Assembly: GCA_905183005.1 (NCBI GenBank)
Contig: CAJJDO010000138.1
Span: forward strand, 186,001-250,000
Direction of reading: 5' to 3'
From: Paramecium pentaurelia
Lineage: Eukaryota; Ciliophora; Oligohymenophorea; Peniculida; Parameciidae
Length of the DNA stretch: 64,000 nt
The stretch's first letter is position 1. Every line of letters begins with the position of its first letter. A program made the position numbers and the translations under genes. Shown piece after piece: positions 13,805 through 27,290 of this stretch. The notes under the pieces were generated by a model. The model had not been told where the DNA came from. It saw only the letters and a list, made by a program, of their open reading frames with translations, and made no database searches.

Positions 13805-13812
13805 TAATTAAA

Positions 13813-16800
13813 TCAAAAAAAATTTATACAACATATATATATGAATAAATAATTATTAATTAGTGAATGTTGAAGTGAAGTTGATTAATTTGAAATAACT
13901 ATATAATAATTAATTTATACCAAAAGTAAACCGAAAAAGTAATTATTAAAAATTTTGGATAAATTTCTTAAGAATAATAATTTCATCAATTTTACCATCC
14001 AAACACGTATTTTAATACATTATTGACTAATGTATATTTTTATATATTTAATTTGAAAATAAATAATCGTCATTAATTAATTACATCATTGGATTAAAAT
14101 ATACATTAGTCAATAATGTATTATAATACGTGTTTGGATGGTATCAGTAAAGATAGCAAAAATAATATAAATTATTTAATTCGAATATTATAATAAATTT
14201 ATTTTGTTGACAATACACTTTAAGTATTAACTTAATTCTTATCTATATTTATTTGAATATTCATCGAACAATTCTAATTAAAATTATGCTAACATATCCT
14301 ATACATACTTATTAATATATGATTTATGATCAGTTGTATAAGATAATATTTTTAATTAATATTACTAATCCTCAAATGTTTTTTCATCCACATCAATAAG
14401 TAATTCCTTGTCTAATTTTTCTACAAGTTGAAAATTTGACATACTTATTTTATTAATATTTTATAATACTTCTTTCTTAATTATATCCAAATATTATTTT
14501 TTTAAAGATTTTTATATTTTATTAACCAATTCTTTTGCTTTAATACAACTTTATTTTTAATTATCTTAATTAATTTCAGCTATACATCTATTTAATTCAT
14601 TTTAATAATTTTTCTAATGCTTTTATTATATATTTTTTGAATTCTAACGTTAATAACAAAGGAATCTCCATATAATTAACATAGAATAGTAATAGATGCA
14701 CCTTTCTCCAACATCAGTTAAAATAACACCAAATTAAGCAAAATAATTATTATATTTTACCTTAATGCTATTTTCAACCTTTTTCATTATACCTGTGATT
14801 AAATAAGGATTAAAAGATTAAATATATTCATCTTCCTTATTATTATTTACTTTTCTTTTTTAAAAAATCATTTCTTATTAAATTAAATTGTAGAGTTCAT
14901 TATAAAGTTTATTCCAGCCTTTTAAATTAATCATAATTGTATTAAATTATTTTGGAAATTTTGATCTAAAATATACAGGAAAAGAACTTTAAGGAGACAT
15001 TATAAAGTTAAAGGATTCTTAATATGTATTTTAACTTGTAAAAATATCGTTTTATGTTTTAATTATTATATTTTTTTATAAAAGTTCTTTTTTGAATGAT
15101 TAAGTATTATTCCATGATTCATCTTTTGTTTAACTAATTTTCAAACCTTAATAAGTATTCATGAAAGTTTAACCAAATGTTGTACCAGACAAATCTATTT
15201 CTTAATTAGCATTATAATCAGAATGGAGTGATTTTTTCAATTTATTAAAGGCTTAATAAGGTTATTCTCTTTTATTAATAAATAATTATTTTATTTGCTG
15301 CTAATTAGAATAATTATTTATGATATTATCTAATTATTATTTTGACTTTTTATGATATGAAATTTGCAAATAGTCTAAAAAAGATAAAAAATTATAAAAG
15401 TGAGCCCCGATATTAGTATGATTCTCATATTTTCTTAAAAATTAATCAAAATCTTATTCAAATTGAGAATTTAAATATTCTTAAATATCAACTTTTGTAA
15501 TAATTGAATACTAAATCTATTAAGAGTAAAATTATTTCATATCTATTAATTAATCTTTAGATTTTTCTAATATCTATTAAATTTTTTGATGGAAGATGTC
15601 AAGATAAGATTAATTTTATCTGTTATTATTATTAATACTTATGAATTGTTCGTTTTCTTGTAATTCTCGTTAAAAAAGTTAAAATATATTTTTGTTTTCT
15701 GTGTTTTAATTATCATATGGATTTTATTTGATTAATACATCCATAAAATAATTGAAATACTCTAATTCATTTTCTGTTTTTAAATTATATTCATTTGAAA
15801 TTGATTTAAGAACTTTATATTATGTATCTACCATTCTCAAATATTATTATTCTAATGCTTTATTAGTTTCATTTATATGTTACTCTCATTTTTTTTTAAA
15901 TTCTGATTCAATTAGTTTTTCATTTCCTTAAAATTTTTTTTTCTATTTTTCATCATTTAAGACAGTTTAAATAAAATTATCAATTTAAACATATCCTTTC
16001 TTCTTTTAATATTCTCCTTCATATTTTTAAATTAAAGTTTATATTTTTATTTTGCAATCTAATTCCTTGCTTTTAATCAAATTTTCAAGTTTCATCTAAT
16101 AATTTTATATGATTTTTTTAAAAATCTTATTTTCACTTTTGAATGAATTCATCTTTTCATCTATTTTGGTTTTGATTTATGAATATGTTGATTACATATC
16201 ATTTTCTTATTCAATTTGAATTTATTTGAAAGAATCAAAAACAATCTATTTCTCAATTTTGATTTTGTAATTAGTATCTTCAATAATATTTTCACCTACT
16301 TAAGGTATATCTTACGTTTTCCAAAAATTATCAAAATATTTTTTCATTATTAAATGTTATTAATGTTAAATTAATTCGCTAAATTCCAATAAATCGGGTA
16401 ACTTTTCTATGCTTTCCCAATTTCTTTGAACTTTTAAAGAAAATGATTAAAATTGCTTAATGGATCTTTTTAATCTTAAATTTTTGAAATAAATTATTTT
16501 ATCATGCTTATTCCCTATTTATATGCTTCTCTAGAAAATATAGGATTATTTACAGATTGATTCCAACCATTCTTACATCAATCTTTCTAATCAGAAGCAA
16601 ATCCTAAACCAGAAATATTGTCTTTTATATCTAAAATATCTGCATAATCAATATACTCTTCTTATTAATCATAATAATTTTCATTCCATTATATATTTAA
16701 ATTTTATGCAAGGTCTTTAATTTATTACCTGAATGGTTAGACATTTTTATAATTATCATTTTAATTGAAAAACCAACTTAATTGTTTAACAATTGATAAT

Positions 16801-19800
16801 CCATTTTTAAAATGTCCCAAAGTAAATATGCAGATTTCAACCAAACTTTTAAATTATTAATTAATCTCTCCTTTTACATTTATCATAATAATATATCTAA
16901 TTGAAAGCACAAATAATGCAATTTTTTATCAAATTCTACATCAATTTAATTGGGATTTTGTAAACCTTCTGTATCAAGAATAAGTATTTAATCAAAACGA
17001 TTTTGAAATACTTGCTTATTTTAAACTTATAATATTTATAAATGAATTCCTTTTGTACATCTTCCAACACTAGCCCAAAAATGGCATCCAAAGATTTTGT
17101 TTAAAATAGTTGATTTACCTGAACTTTAAGGACCTAATATGTTATTTTATTTTCTAAATCAAATAAAAATTAAGTGTTAATTGATAAAGTATCTCCATCT
17201 AAAAATTCTAATGATTCTCCTTTTCTAATCAATTCAGAGAGTGTTTCAACTGGATTGAATTCTAGATCATAGTTATTAGATTTTCTTAAGCTGATTAATT
17301 CTCTCCAAAATAATTCAATACCAACATTTTTCTTAGAAATATTTAGTGCATTATTATCCATTTATTGTTTTAATTTAGACATCTTATCTTTTATTGTTTT
17401 ATTTAATTGATCTTCACATAAATTTTGTAAATTATTGAGATATTTCTATTTTATTTTATGTTTTTCCTATTTTAATTTATTGAACTATTCATTTAATTCA
17501 TAATCTTTTTGCTATAAATTTATTAAATTTTTTTCATTAAATTACCTAATTTTATCAACAATCTAAAGATAAACAATATAATATTATTCTAAATTAATAT
17601 ATAATATAAAATTTTATCTATTATTATTGTTTTTACTTAAAAATTTCACAGAAAATTTTTAACAACTAAGTTGGATTCTATTTTTATATTTGTATTTCTT
17701 AATCTTCTATTTGTTTTTTATTCTTCTCAATTTCCATTTTGTTCTCAATAGTTTTCATGCACAATTCATAATTTTGATTCCTTAGTTTTTTCATATTCCA
17801 TTAAATTCGTCTTATAGGAAATGCATTTTACGAATAAAATCCATCCTGTTCATTCACTATTCCATTTAGTTTATCTTAAATTTAATTGATAAGATTTTAA
17901 TGGTTGATTATTTATTAAATACAAACATTATATTATGGGTTAAATTATTAAAGTACTAGGAGGAATTAGTTTTTTAAATTTTCTTAATATTGATTGCTTT
18001 ATTAAAGTCTTTTTTAATGGTCCAAAATTAAACTAAACAAGAACTTGGAAACATCTTAAATTTAACTTATTTTAAATTATTTGTCTATTTAGTTTGCATT
18101 TAAATTATGAAGATAAAATATTTTAATATTTTTATTTTCTATTTCATAATTGATTGGTTAGTTATTCATTAATTCTCTCTCTTCTGTATTTCTGACAATA
18201 AAACAAATTTCAAGTTTTTGTTTGATTTAGTATTCTATTTTTTGTAAGATTATACTAATTTAATCTAAATTTTCTTGATATTCTTTTAAAGAATCCATTT
18301 AAACTATCCAAAATTAAAAAAATGGAAGTATTTTAATTAAGATTTCAAAGATTATTGTTCCATGAACATCAGCTACAATAAAATTTCTTGAATTGTTGAA
18401 TTCAAAATCAAACATAATATCAATTGTATTTTAATTCATTTAACATGTGTCACTAGTTTAAAACTTTTCTCTTTCATAAAAAATTTAATTGATGAGTTCT
18501 GTTTTGCCTATTTTTTTTTAATTTTAACTTAAAGAAAAATTAAGAATTGTATAACCTTATTAAATAAAATAAAATAAATTGCTATTTAACAGCAATATTT
18601 CAGTTTTAAACCTTAGATTATCCATAGTGGGATTTAAATATAAGAATGGAATTGGATATTCTTTTGAAAAAAACTTCATTAAAATTACTCTTAATTCGTC
18701 ATTTGCATTATTGAAAAAGATTTAAAATAATGATTTTAAATTTAAACATCCTATTCCATCTACTATTTACTTATAACTTTATAAAATTTAATTAGCATAA
18801 ATTAATATATCATNTTATTGTTTTTACTTAAAAATTTCACAGAAAATTTTTAACAACTAAGTTGGATTCTATTTTTATATTTGTATTTCTTAATCTTCTA
18901 TTTGTTTTTTATTCTTCTCAATTTCCATTTTGTTCTCAATAGTTTTCATGCACAATTCATAATTTTGATTCCTTAGTTTTTTCATATTCCATTAAATTCG
19001 TCTTATAGGAAATGCATTTTACGAATAAAATCCATCCTGTTCATTCACTATTCCATTTAGTTTATCTTAAATTTAATTGATAAGATTTTAATGGTTGATT
19101 ATTTATTAAATACAAACATTATATTATGGGTTAAATTATTAAAGTACTAGGAGGAATTAGTTTTTTAAATTTTCTTAATATTGATTGCTTTATTAAAGTC
19201 TTTTTTAATGGTCCAAAATTAAACTAAACAAGAACTTGGAAACATCTTAAATTTAACTTATTTTAAATTATTTGTCTATTTAGTTTGCATTTAAATTATG
19301 AAGATAAAATATTTTAATATTTTTATTTTCTATTTCATAATTGATTGGTTAGTTATTCATTAATTCTCTCTCTTCTGTATTTCTGACAATAAAACAAATT
19401 TCAAGTTTTTGTTTGATTTAGTATTCTATTTTTTGTAAGATTATACTAATTTAATCTAAATTTTCTTGATATTCTTTTAAAGAATCCATTTAAACTATCC
19501 AAAATTAAAAAAATGGAAGTATTTTAATTAAGATTTCAAAGATTATTGTTCCATGAACATCAGCTACAATAAAATTTCTTGAATTGTTGAATTCAAAATC
19601 AAACATAATATCAATTGTATTTTAATTCATTTAACATGTGTCACTAGTTTAAAACTTTTCTCTTTCATAAAAAATTTAATTGATGAGTTCTGTTTTGCCT
19701 ATTTTTTTTTAATTTTAACTTAAAGAAAAATTAAGAATTGTATAACCTTATTAAATAAAATAAAATAAATTGCTATTTAACAGCAATATTTCAGTTTTAA

Positions 19801-21054
19801 ACCTTAGATTATCCATAGTGGGATTTAAATATAAGAATGGAATTGGATATTCTTTTGAAAAAAACTTCATTAAAATTACTCTTAATTCGTCATTTGCATT
19901 ATTGAAAAAGATTTAAAATAATGATTTTAAATTTAAACATCCTATTCCATCTACTATTTACTTATAACTTTATAAAATTTAATTAGCATAAATTAATATA
20001 TCATAAGGTGATTCCCCTCTTTTTATTATATTGAAATATAAGGAATTATTTATTTAAATTTATATGTATCTGTCATTTCTTGAATCCAATTAGAAAGAAC
20101 TTATTTTTATTCTTATTCACAATATTCATGATATATTGAAATCTTCTAAAGTAATATCCATTTATTTTGGATAATATGATTGACTTTTTGCTACTTTTAA
20201 ATACTCAATTGAAAGCATCACCTAAGGTGGGTTTGATGTTTTAAACCATAATTCATACAATTATTCATCCAATTAAAATAATTCTTAACTTTATTATACC
20301 AATTTATTGGATTAATTAAAACATAAAGAATATTGCAATTAAGCAGTTTTATTTATCTTTTAAAAATTTATTTATTTTCTTAAACAATTAAAAACAAAAG
20401 GGAAATTATAACATTAATCTTGAAAACCCTTATATATGTATTTTTCCACTTTTATTAATTCGAATTAGTCTAGTTTTTGAAATAGATTAAATATGGCATA
20501 AATTGTCCATTTTACTTAAGTAAGTGAAATATTTTAGTTCTTATTAATGATGATTAAATATCCCAAAATATTTGGACAAAAATTCTTAGTTAGAATTCTC
20601 ATAAGTTGTAAGTCTTCTGATAGGGTTACTTATTTTATGGCAAATATTGATTATAAAATTAATAGACAATCATATATGTATACTTGGGTATCAGAGCTTA
20701 TGTAATCTAGTATTTCATTAGCTAATTTTGAGAGAGTTTAAGGAGGAAATATTTTATATATGACAATGAATATTCTGAGCTATTATAATAAAAATTACAT
20801 TTTCTTGGGCTCGAATATCTCTGAGAAAAGCAATGAGAGAATAAGTTATTGAATTGAATTTAATTAGAAAAATTTATTATACAGAAGAGAATTTTTTATA
20901 TTTTACTCATGGTATGAGCAAAATACATAAAAAAATTACAGCTACTATTAAAAAGTCTTCCCTCTTCGTTTATCCTACTGAATATCAATCGTTATAAATA
21001 AAAACATAATTCAGTATAATTGTAAGGTATATCAATCAAACGAGTATAATTCAT
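13813..21054 (-). CDS. Very large GTPase of VLIG/URGCP type, frame interrupted
   Basis: Start ATG at 21054 follows a TGA four codons upstream. After collapsing the duplicated 1190 bp, the protein is close to 2000 residues. The first about 300 are helical. Next comes a segment like the VLIG N-terminal region (SYYPKQMDITLEDF, EYPIPFLYLN). The GTPase core follows: ELFWREL, LEFLDGDT, P-loop GPQSSGKSTILNKIFG near 17130, switch GRCTKGIH, LDTEGL near 16970, and YIIMINVKGEI. A long helical C-terminus includes GERCIYYYS. One clean intron is 16587-16609. The frame breaks near 20140, 20077, 20022, 17640, 17147 and 16925, most fixed by one added base in an A/T run. A TGA at 15888-15886 is unexplained. 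A MITE-like element sits at 13993-14143. VLIG/GBP relatives elsewhere are interferon-inducible; its role here is unknown. Confidence 0.75.
13993..14143. mobile_element. TA-flanked palindromic MITE-like element, 151 bp
   Basis: Two arms of 48 bp (13993-14040 and 14096-14143) are inverted copies with only one or two mismatches. They start 5'-TACCATCCAAACACG and enclose a 55-bp loop. Both outer ends are TA, as expected for a TA target-site duplication of Tc1/mariner elements and also for Paramecium IESs. The ends do not fit the IES consensus TAYAGYNR. The element lies inside the minus-strand reading frame of the GTPase gene. Removing it with one TA leaves the frame open (FTD then KIDEII), while keeping it adds a TGA at 14112-14110. 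This suggests a recent non-autonomous insertion or an element removed from somatic copies. Confidence 0.8.
16587..16609 (-). other. 23-nt intron in the large GTPase gene
   Basis: GTTTAGG...TGATTAG on the minus strand. Its removal joins DIKDNIS to ERLMQEWLES and avoids an in-frame TGA, restoring a frame that then stays open for over 200 codons. Length and ends match the other introns in the window. Confidence 0.75.
17624..18813. repeat. Copy 1 of 1190-bp exact direct duplication (contig overlap)
   Basis: This segment is identical to 18815-20004 and is separated from it by a single N at 18814. It lies within the GTPase coding region. A duplicated block of coding sequence joined by one N is best explained as two contig ends that were abutted rather than merged. 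Confidence 0.9.
18815..20004. repeat. Copy 2 of 1190-bp exact direct duplication (contig overlap)
   Basis: Identical to 17624-18813. The GTPase protein reads naturally from 20005 through one copy and straight on to 17623, so only one copy is real. Confidence 0.9.
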
Positions 21055-21827
21055 ACTCCTACTTCAATTTAAGAAGTGCTCTTCCTCTCAATTATTTCTT
21101 ATAAATAATTTTTTGATAAGCATTATAAATTTTAGCTCTGTACAACTCTTTAAATTCTTAAAATTGAGAAAAATTGGAGCTCCATCAATACTCTCCATCT
21201 CTTACTCCTCTCTTGTTAAATGCTATTATGAAATAGAAGATGAAAAAGCCAGAAAACCTACTTCTAAGAAGCCTACCTTATATATTAAAGAAATACTCTC
21301 AGCTCAGCAATTCAATATAAAAATCTGAAGATAGTTATTTATCAATAAGGATATTTAATTATTCTGTTTTTTCTTGATCAAACCATATGTTAGAGATTCA
21401 TTCCAATCCTCCTGTTTTCCTTAATTTTTTATATTTTTATGTACTGAACTACAAGATTTAGAAGAAATAAGCATTTTTTTTGTAAAATGTTGAGCTTCAT
21501 ATTAAGTTGATATTAATTAGATAAGTTAAAATATTTTCATCATATTCAAAGTCATGTCTAACATTATTTAAAAATTGAATTTTCTTTAAAACTAAGATGG
21601 AAGAAAATGATACTTGTATGCTTATAAATTTATGATAACTACTATTCTCCAACATCAAAAAAAGTAAAAGAGTTTTCATTTTATAATAGAAAAAGAATTT
21701 TGCTTCATAAATTTTATGGACTCACAAGTATAATTCTTTTAGTAAAGCATATGATTTAGGACAATACAATTAAGATTATTAGTTTAGATTGGAATAGATA
21801 GTTTTCGAATTGATACAAGATTTATTT
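21055..21827. other. Intergenic, one weak ORF
   Basis: Spacer between divergent genes. A plus-strand open stretch at about 21113-21328 encodes a basic segment (DEKARKPTSKKPTLYIKE) and is less AT-rich than its surroundings, but it has no ATG start and no homology that I recognise. It may be a gene remnant. Confidence 0.3.
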
Positions 21828-24800
21828 ATGTATATATTTTTAATTATGAGTTTATAATTTTTCAAACCTCTGATTATTACAGTCCTTCTAAAATCGTCAA
21901 TTGTCTTAGCATCTAAATGTGAAATTACTTAACTTGTAACTGGTGAAGTATTTATATCAAAGATACCTAATACTATGTTAATTGAAAGTGATACAAATGA
22001 TTATTCAAATCTTGAATAATTTGATTAGAGCATAATTAGTTAAATTATTAAAGTATCATATTAGGGAGAAGAATAAATCATTTCATCATTGATTGTTGAT
22101 CAAATAAATGTTGAAAATTAAATAGGATAGTTATTTTGCAAATTTCTAAAGGGCTTAAACTATTTTATTACTTGTATGAATGATTTAAATTTTGAAAGTG
22201 AAAAGAATTACCATACGAATTAAATTGATTCATTAATATTGAATCCTTCAATATAGATTGATGATATTTGTGAGGAATTTTTTTTGAATGATCATTCAGA
22301 ATTTTTAATTTTCTGTTTTAATTCTTATAAGTTCAATATATATAGTATTAATTTTAATAATACAACTACTTTAAATTTAAGTTATTAGATTAATTTGGAA
22401 GAATATATTTAATGTAAAAGAAAATATGCCAAATTAAATGAAAATATCTACATTTTGACTTTTTATTAATGTTAAAGTTGGGTAGTATTCTCTTATTATA
22501 ATAACAAATTGAAAATAATTTTGAATAAATAAATTGCACTAAAATATGTGAATTAAATGGATACATAAATTGAGAATATTTAATTATGTTTAAGCAAGAG
22601 CACATTATCAAAATAATTATTTTTGATTATGGAAAAAGAATATCATCATTATTTTTTTAATGAATTTTATGAATTAGATTTTATATATTCCTCTGAAAAG
22701 GCTTTAAAATGGGAAAATCTTCTATTCACATAAACTTGTAATGCAATTTATTCAGTAACATACGTTGAAGCTGTTAATAAAACCATAATTTACAAATCTT
22801 AAAGCTATTTAGAAATTGAGGGTACAATAATTACCAGTTAATTTTTTTAAGATATTCTGTTTGTATAAACTCATAATGAACTCTAAATTTATTTCAATCA
22901 ATTTATAAAATAGCATCTTTAAATTAATACTTCATATTTAATTTTTTATGATAATTTTAATTTGATATAATAAGTAGATGAAATAAATAAGGAAATTACA
23001 TTTTACAAATTTTCTTATGCAAAAAATATATTGAAACCAACAAAAAAATATATATTTTTGGCCTAAACTTCATTATACCATGACTCATATTTTGTAAATT
23101 GTACTGAAATTAAAAATATTACTGTTATTGATGAAGGGCATACAATTTTGAATTTTGATAATAAATGTTAAAATTCTTCTCAATTGTTTATACAAAAGAA
23201 TGAATTGGCTCTTCCTTTTGATTATGAAATTTTGTTGCCTTTATAATCATTCGATTTTTTTAATATTTATGATAGATAACCCTTTATTTAATATTGTCCT
23301 ATATTAAAAAGATAACATCTTAGTGATCATAACTTAATGTTTTATACAGATAAAAATGGTGGATTTATCTCATTGCAATCTAAAAATAGTTTATAAACAT
23401 TTCTTTGTAATGGTACAAATAAATTTAAGATAAATACAGCCAATTATGATGTATCTTCATATCAGAATTTTGTTTTAATAATAAACAAAAGTGAAAGAAA
23501 ATTGAAATTTTTAGATTTATTAAAAATTCATGAAGGAATTATAGAAAGAAAAGTTAAGAGTGAAATCATAAATATTTTCCAATTTGATAAATTAATTTCA
23601 ATTATAACCCAAAATCCTAGTGATTTTATGATAATTAATTTGGATAGTTTAATTGAAGTCAAATTAAATGAGAATACAAAAAGACTACTATATAAATTAT
23701 TTTAACATTCTTTATCTTAATCCAAAAACTTTAACCAAAATTCTCTATTAAATTGTTCCTTTTATGTTTCAGATGAATCTTCCTCATTGATATAGTTTAA
23801 GGAATATTTGATAATTTAATTGAATTAAGGAAATTAAATCAAAAAAATTGATAATATATAAATTGTTTATATGAAAACCATTTATGTACGAAGTTTATAT
23901 TATTTTTTGGCAGTACATCTAAATCGTAATAATATAATAGAATATCATTACGATTTCGACCAATTATCAATTTTTAATAATTAAACACTAGACGATTATT
24001 AAATTATTAGACCATTAAGATACTAAATAAATAATAAATATTTTGCAATAGCATGTAAAAATGATACAACCAATTTCATTTTTATATATACTATCTACAT
24101 TTCAAAACCTTTCAAATTAATCTATGTTATTAAAACGAATAGATTATAATTCTTTTTCAAAGATTATCACTTGTTTTATTATGATGATAAGGACGAAGTT
24201 ATGATTTTAAGTCTTACTGACTTTATAGTATAAATTAAGAACATCTTTCCATTAGAAAAAGATAATAGTATGACTAAGAAAAACTTCTCATTTTACATAG
24301 TGCCTTTGAATAAATATTACTCTAATTTTGAGATAGAATTTGAAGTGAGAAGTAGTAATCTTTGTTATTAAATTTACAATAGAAACAATATTCTTTAAAT
24401 TTAATTGTCAATTCCAAAAAATGTAAAATTAAATACACTTGATTATTTTGATGGTCCAATTGATAGACTCAATATTTTAAATAATGATAATATTATTATT
24501 AATGGTCCCATACTGTTATCAGATAATTTATTATCTCAATAAGAGATAGGATCAATAAATATTACAACTATTACACTACCTTAATTTATTTAACATATTC
24601 TCCATAAAACAAAAGGCATTTTAATTAAATTAGATGAAGAATAATAGATCTTGATTCCAAATAAATTAAAAAATAAAACATATTAAGGATAGGTCATTGT
24701 AATTAATGGAAAATTAAAAATTTGGGTATTGATTGAAGTAATAAATGCTATCATATCTATGTCAATTTTATAAATGAATGACAATGTTGAATTTTTTACA

Positions 24801-25790
24801 GAAATAAAAAAAATTATAATTAGTGATTAATAGAATGATATATTTTATTAAGATCCTATAAAAGTTACAGGAAATTTAATATTATTTAAAAGAATCAATA
24901 GTCAATTTATTATTTATTCTATTAACAAAACAGAAATTTATTTTTAAGAAAACGATTAATCTTTATTATAAATTTTAAAAGTAAGAGGATAAAATGATTT
25001 GTACATTTCACTAAGTTAATTGCATTAAAGATTTATTAATATATTTCATCTTCTCTCTCTTTAGTCAAATAAATTAAAAGAGATTGGTTAAACCATAATT
25101 TCTTAGTCAACTATTAATCTTGAATTATATAATTATTTATATTTTGATGATAATGAAGTTAACATAAATTAATTAATAAATTTTTTAGAATGTAATCTAT
25201 ACCAAGAAAAAATAAGTTTATTGATTTTATAAATTTTTACAAGTTTTTCTGTCATCGCCCAGATTTAAATTAATTTGTAAGACTTTTCATCTTCTTATAA
25301 AGTTTTGAAATTTATAAGAAATAGCTAAGAATAAAGTGGATTAACGTTGGCATATTATAGTGAATATGTTTTACTCTTAAAGTCTTCTAAGAATTCCATT
25401 TATATTTATAATTTGTTATATGAGAGGAAACTTTATGATTATATTGGTAGTTTTAATTTAATTAATTGGAATTTCTACCCTTTAAATACTACTCACTTAT
25501 TTATTTATACTGATTTAGGTGATAAATTACTTATAGGGGAATCTGGATACTTAATTTAGGTTAATGAAGAAAATAATTAAGAAAATACTTTTACATTGAT
25601 TGCTTAAAATGACGTATCAGAGGCTGGACTTAAGGTATTTATTGAAGTACCATAAACATAACAATTAAATATAAATTAATATACCATTTGGATATTATCG
25701 GGACTAGTTTCTGCTTTAATTATTTTATATTTTCTTAGAAGAAGATTTAGATTAAAGTAGTAATGGAAATATAATAATTATAAATATTGA
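21828..25790 (+). CDS. Type I single-pass membrane protein, 1320 aa
   Basis: One continuous intron-less frame runs from ATG at 21828 to TGA at 25788-25790. A hydrophobic N-terminus (FFKPLIITVLLKSSIVLAS) fits a signal peptide. About 1260 residues of probable extracellular sequence follow, low in Cys and rich in Asn, Ile, Phe and Tyr. One membrane segment near the end (TIWILSGLVSALIILYFL) is followed by a short basic tail RRRFRLKQQWKYNNY. The layout suggests a surface or secretory-pathway protein with a minimal cytosolic tail. A second in-frame ATG at 21846 could also serve. I do not recognise the ectodomain. The frame is intact, unlike several neighbours. Confidence 0.8.
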
Positions 25791-25814
25791 ATATTATTCA
25801 TAAATTGTGATTTA

Positions 25815-26520
25815 TTATTTAATAGAATATTTCAATATATTATCTATTAAGAATTTATTATTTTTTAATTCTTTAATTGTACTTATATATTACTTACAAG
25901 TTATTTTGTAATTTAAATCAATATTCCAAATGTATATTTGATAAAACGTATTCTTTTAAATGGGAAGAATTATTTAAGCACATGGTTCTTCTTAATTATT
26001 ACTAATAAATCCCATTTTAAATAAAAAAAAGAGAACTAGAATTTGAATGAAATAGATATAAAAATTTAAGAGTGTTACTTAACTTTTCAAATAATGGTTT
26101 AAATCCTTCTGTCATTGAAATAATTCTGAAAGTTTCTATAGATACTCCTATAACATATTACTATCAAAACTAAAATTGAATCAACTAGGGGCTGAATTAA
26201 GTAATTTAAACCTTTTTTTACTGTCATTTTACAATATATCTAATTTTTTTTGTAATTTCACTAATTAATGATTGTATAAGAGGATCTATCCATAAGTTGA
26301 ATAAAATATAATATATCATTTTATTTTTATTAAATTATATTTAGTGTGCTGTATTTTTGATATTGATTATTTTAATAAGATTTTTTCATTAATTTATAGT
26401 TTAATAACTATTAGGCATTATTAATGTTACATTTTTTTTAATTATTTATCGTGAATTTAATCTGTGTAGTTTGTAGATTTGTTATTATTTTTCATCATTT
26501 TATTTATTACCATGAAGATA
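25815..26520 (+). pseudogene. Decayed membrane-protein remnant
   Basis: A plus-strand frame shows protein-like blocks, for example CIFDKTYSFKWEELFKHM, then LNPSVIEIILKVSIDTP, then two hydrophobic helices around FVISLINDCIRGSIHKLN and NYIQCAVFLILIILIRFF. The blocks are separated by TGA codons near 26069 and 26177 and end in another near 26512. No start is visible. The order of blocks suggests a membrane protein that has lost its frame. The family is not certain. Confidence 0.4.
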
Positions 26521-26599
26521 GCTCTTCAGAATACATTGAAATCCTTTTATTGAAGTCATGATGTGTTGATTTAAATTATTTATTTATAATTATATGAAA

Positions 26600-27290
26600 T
26601 TCTACTCATAAATCATTCTTTTATAAGCAGTCCATTAGTTTACAAACACCTTAGAACAATATTTCTTAATTCTATTATTATTGATATTCTTTATGCTTTA
26701 GTCATTATTAACAGCAATCATTGTTCTGCAATCTTACGAAAAAAGATGGCTTTTTATGTCTATCCAAAATTTTTCAATAGGATTAAGTTATGGGCAATAA
26801 GGAGGAAGATATAGATAATTGATTTAGTTGATTATATGCTATTTTAGAAATTGTTCCTTATGAATAGATGCATTATCTAAAATCAAAAATACAAACCTCT
26901 ACCAAATTTTTCATTACACAATTAAATTAAACGTTCCATTTCTCACCTTAATTAAAACATTAATTCTAATTAGGCTTCTTATAAAAAATCTTTACTTCCT
27001 CTTTTAGTTGTGAGCATTTTGTCATCATTAATATATAATAAATGCTTTTTGTAAAAAATTTAAATTGTATAGAGAAACCTGAAATAGAAGTGTTGTAGGC
27101 TAATTTATGGATATTCATTTTACATATCTAAATTGTTTAATTCAATTTAAATTTCATATTATATTCATGAACGATTATTATATTTTGCTTTATGGAAGTA
27201 TACCAGTTTGTCTGCCACAAGTTATAGGAAATTTATAATATTTTTGGAAAAATATGGGAAATTATCGTTCTGATAAATCATTGTTATGTT
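26600..27290 (-). mobile_element. Tc1/mariner-IS630 type DDE transposase remnant
   Basis: On the minus strand at about 26880-26650 there is an unmistakable DDE_3 block: LILDNASIHKEQFL, then YLPPYCPQLNPIEKFW. I count 33 residues between the second catalytic Asp (codon 26877-26875) and the Glu (26775-26773). Upstream pieces in other frames (WQRFVF, LLYINDDKMLTTKRGSKDF) match the region of the first catalytic residue and the RG-K motif, but the frame shifts and meets TGA. The expected first Asp-Glu pair reads Asn-Asp-Asp. It is therefore a dead copy. Such elements are normal in Paramecium germline DNA. Confidence 0.8.

Noticed and set aside
12990..13811. Plus-strand ORF running through the N gap
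   Set aside because: Almost all of it is undetermined sequence; the flanks have no coding character on that strand.
16881..16894. 14-nt GT...AG segment in the GTPase switch region
   Set aside because: One added base in the run 16922-16927 yields the family sequence FDKKIALFVLS, a better explanation than a 14-nt intron.
17170..17361. Separate 63-aa gene on the minus strand
   Set aside because: It is an internal piece of the GTPase (IELFWREL to LDGDTLSINT) bounded by Gln-coding TAA and not a separate gene.
17625..17655. 16-nt GT...AG segment (GTAAAAACAATAATAG, minus strand) as an ultra-short intron
   Set aside because: Removal would restore the GTPase frame, but it is far below the 22-30 nt seen elsewhere. 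Missing bases in nearby A runs explain the break at least as well.
23880..23960. Short inverted repeat AAATCGTAAT...ATTACGATTT
   Set aside because: Lies inside the intact 1320-aa coding frame and is only 10 bp; probably chance.
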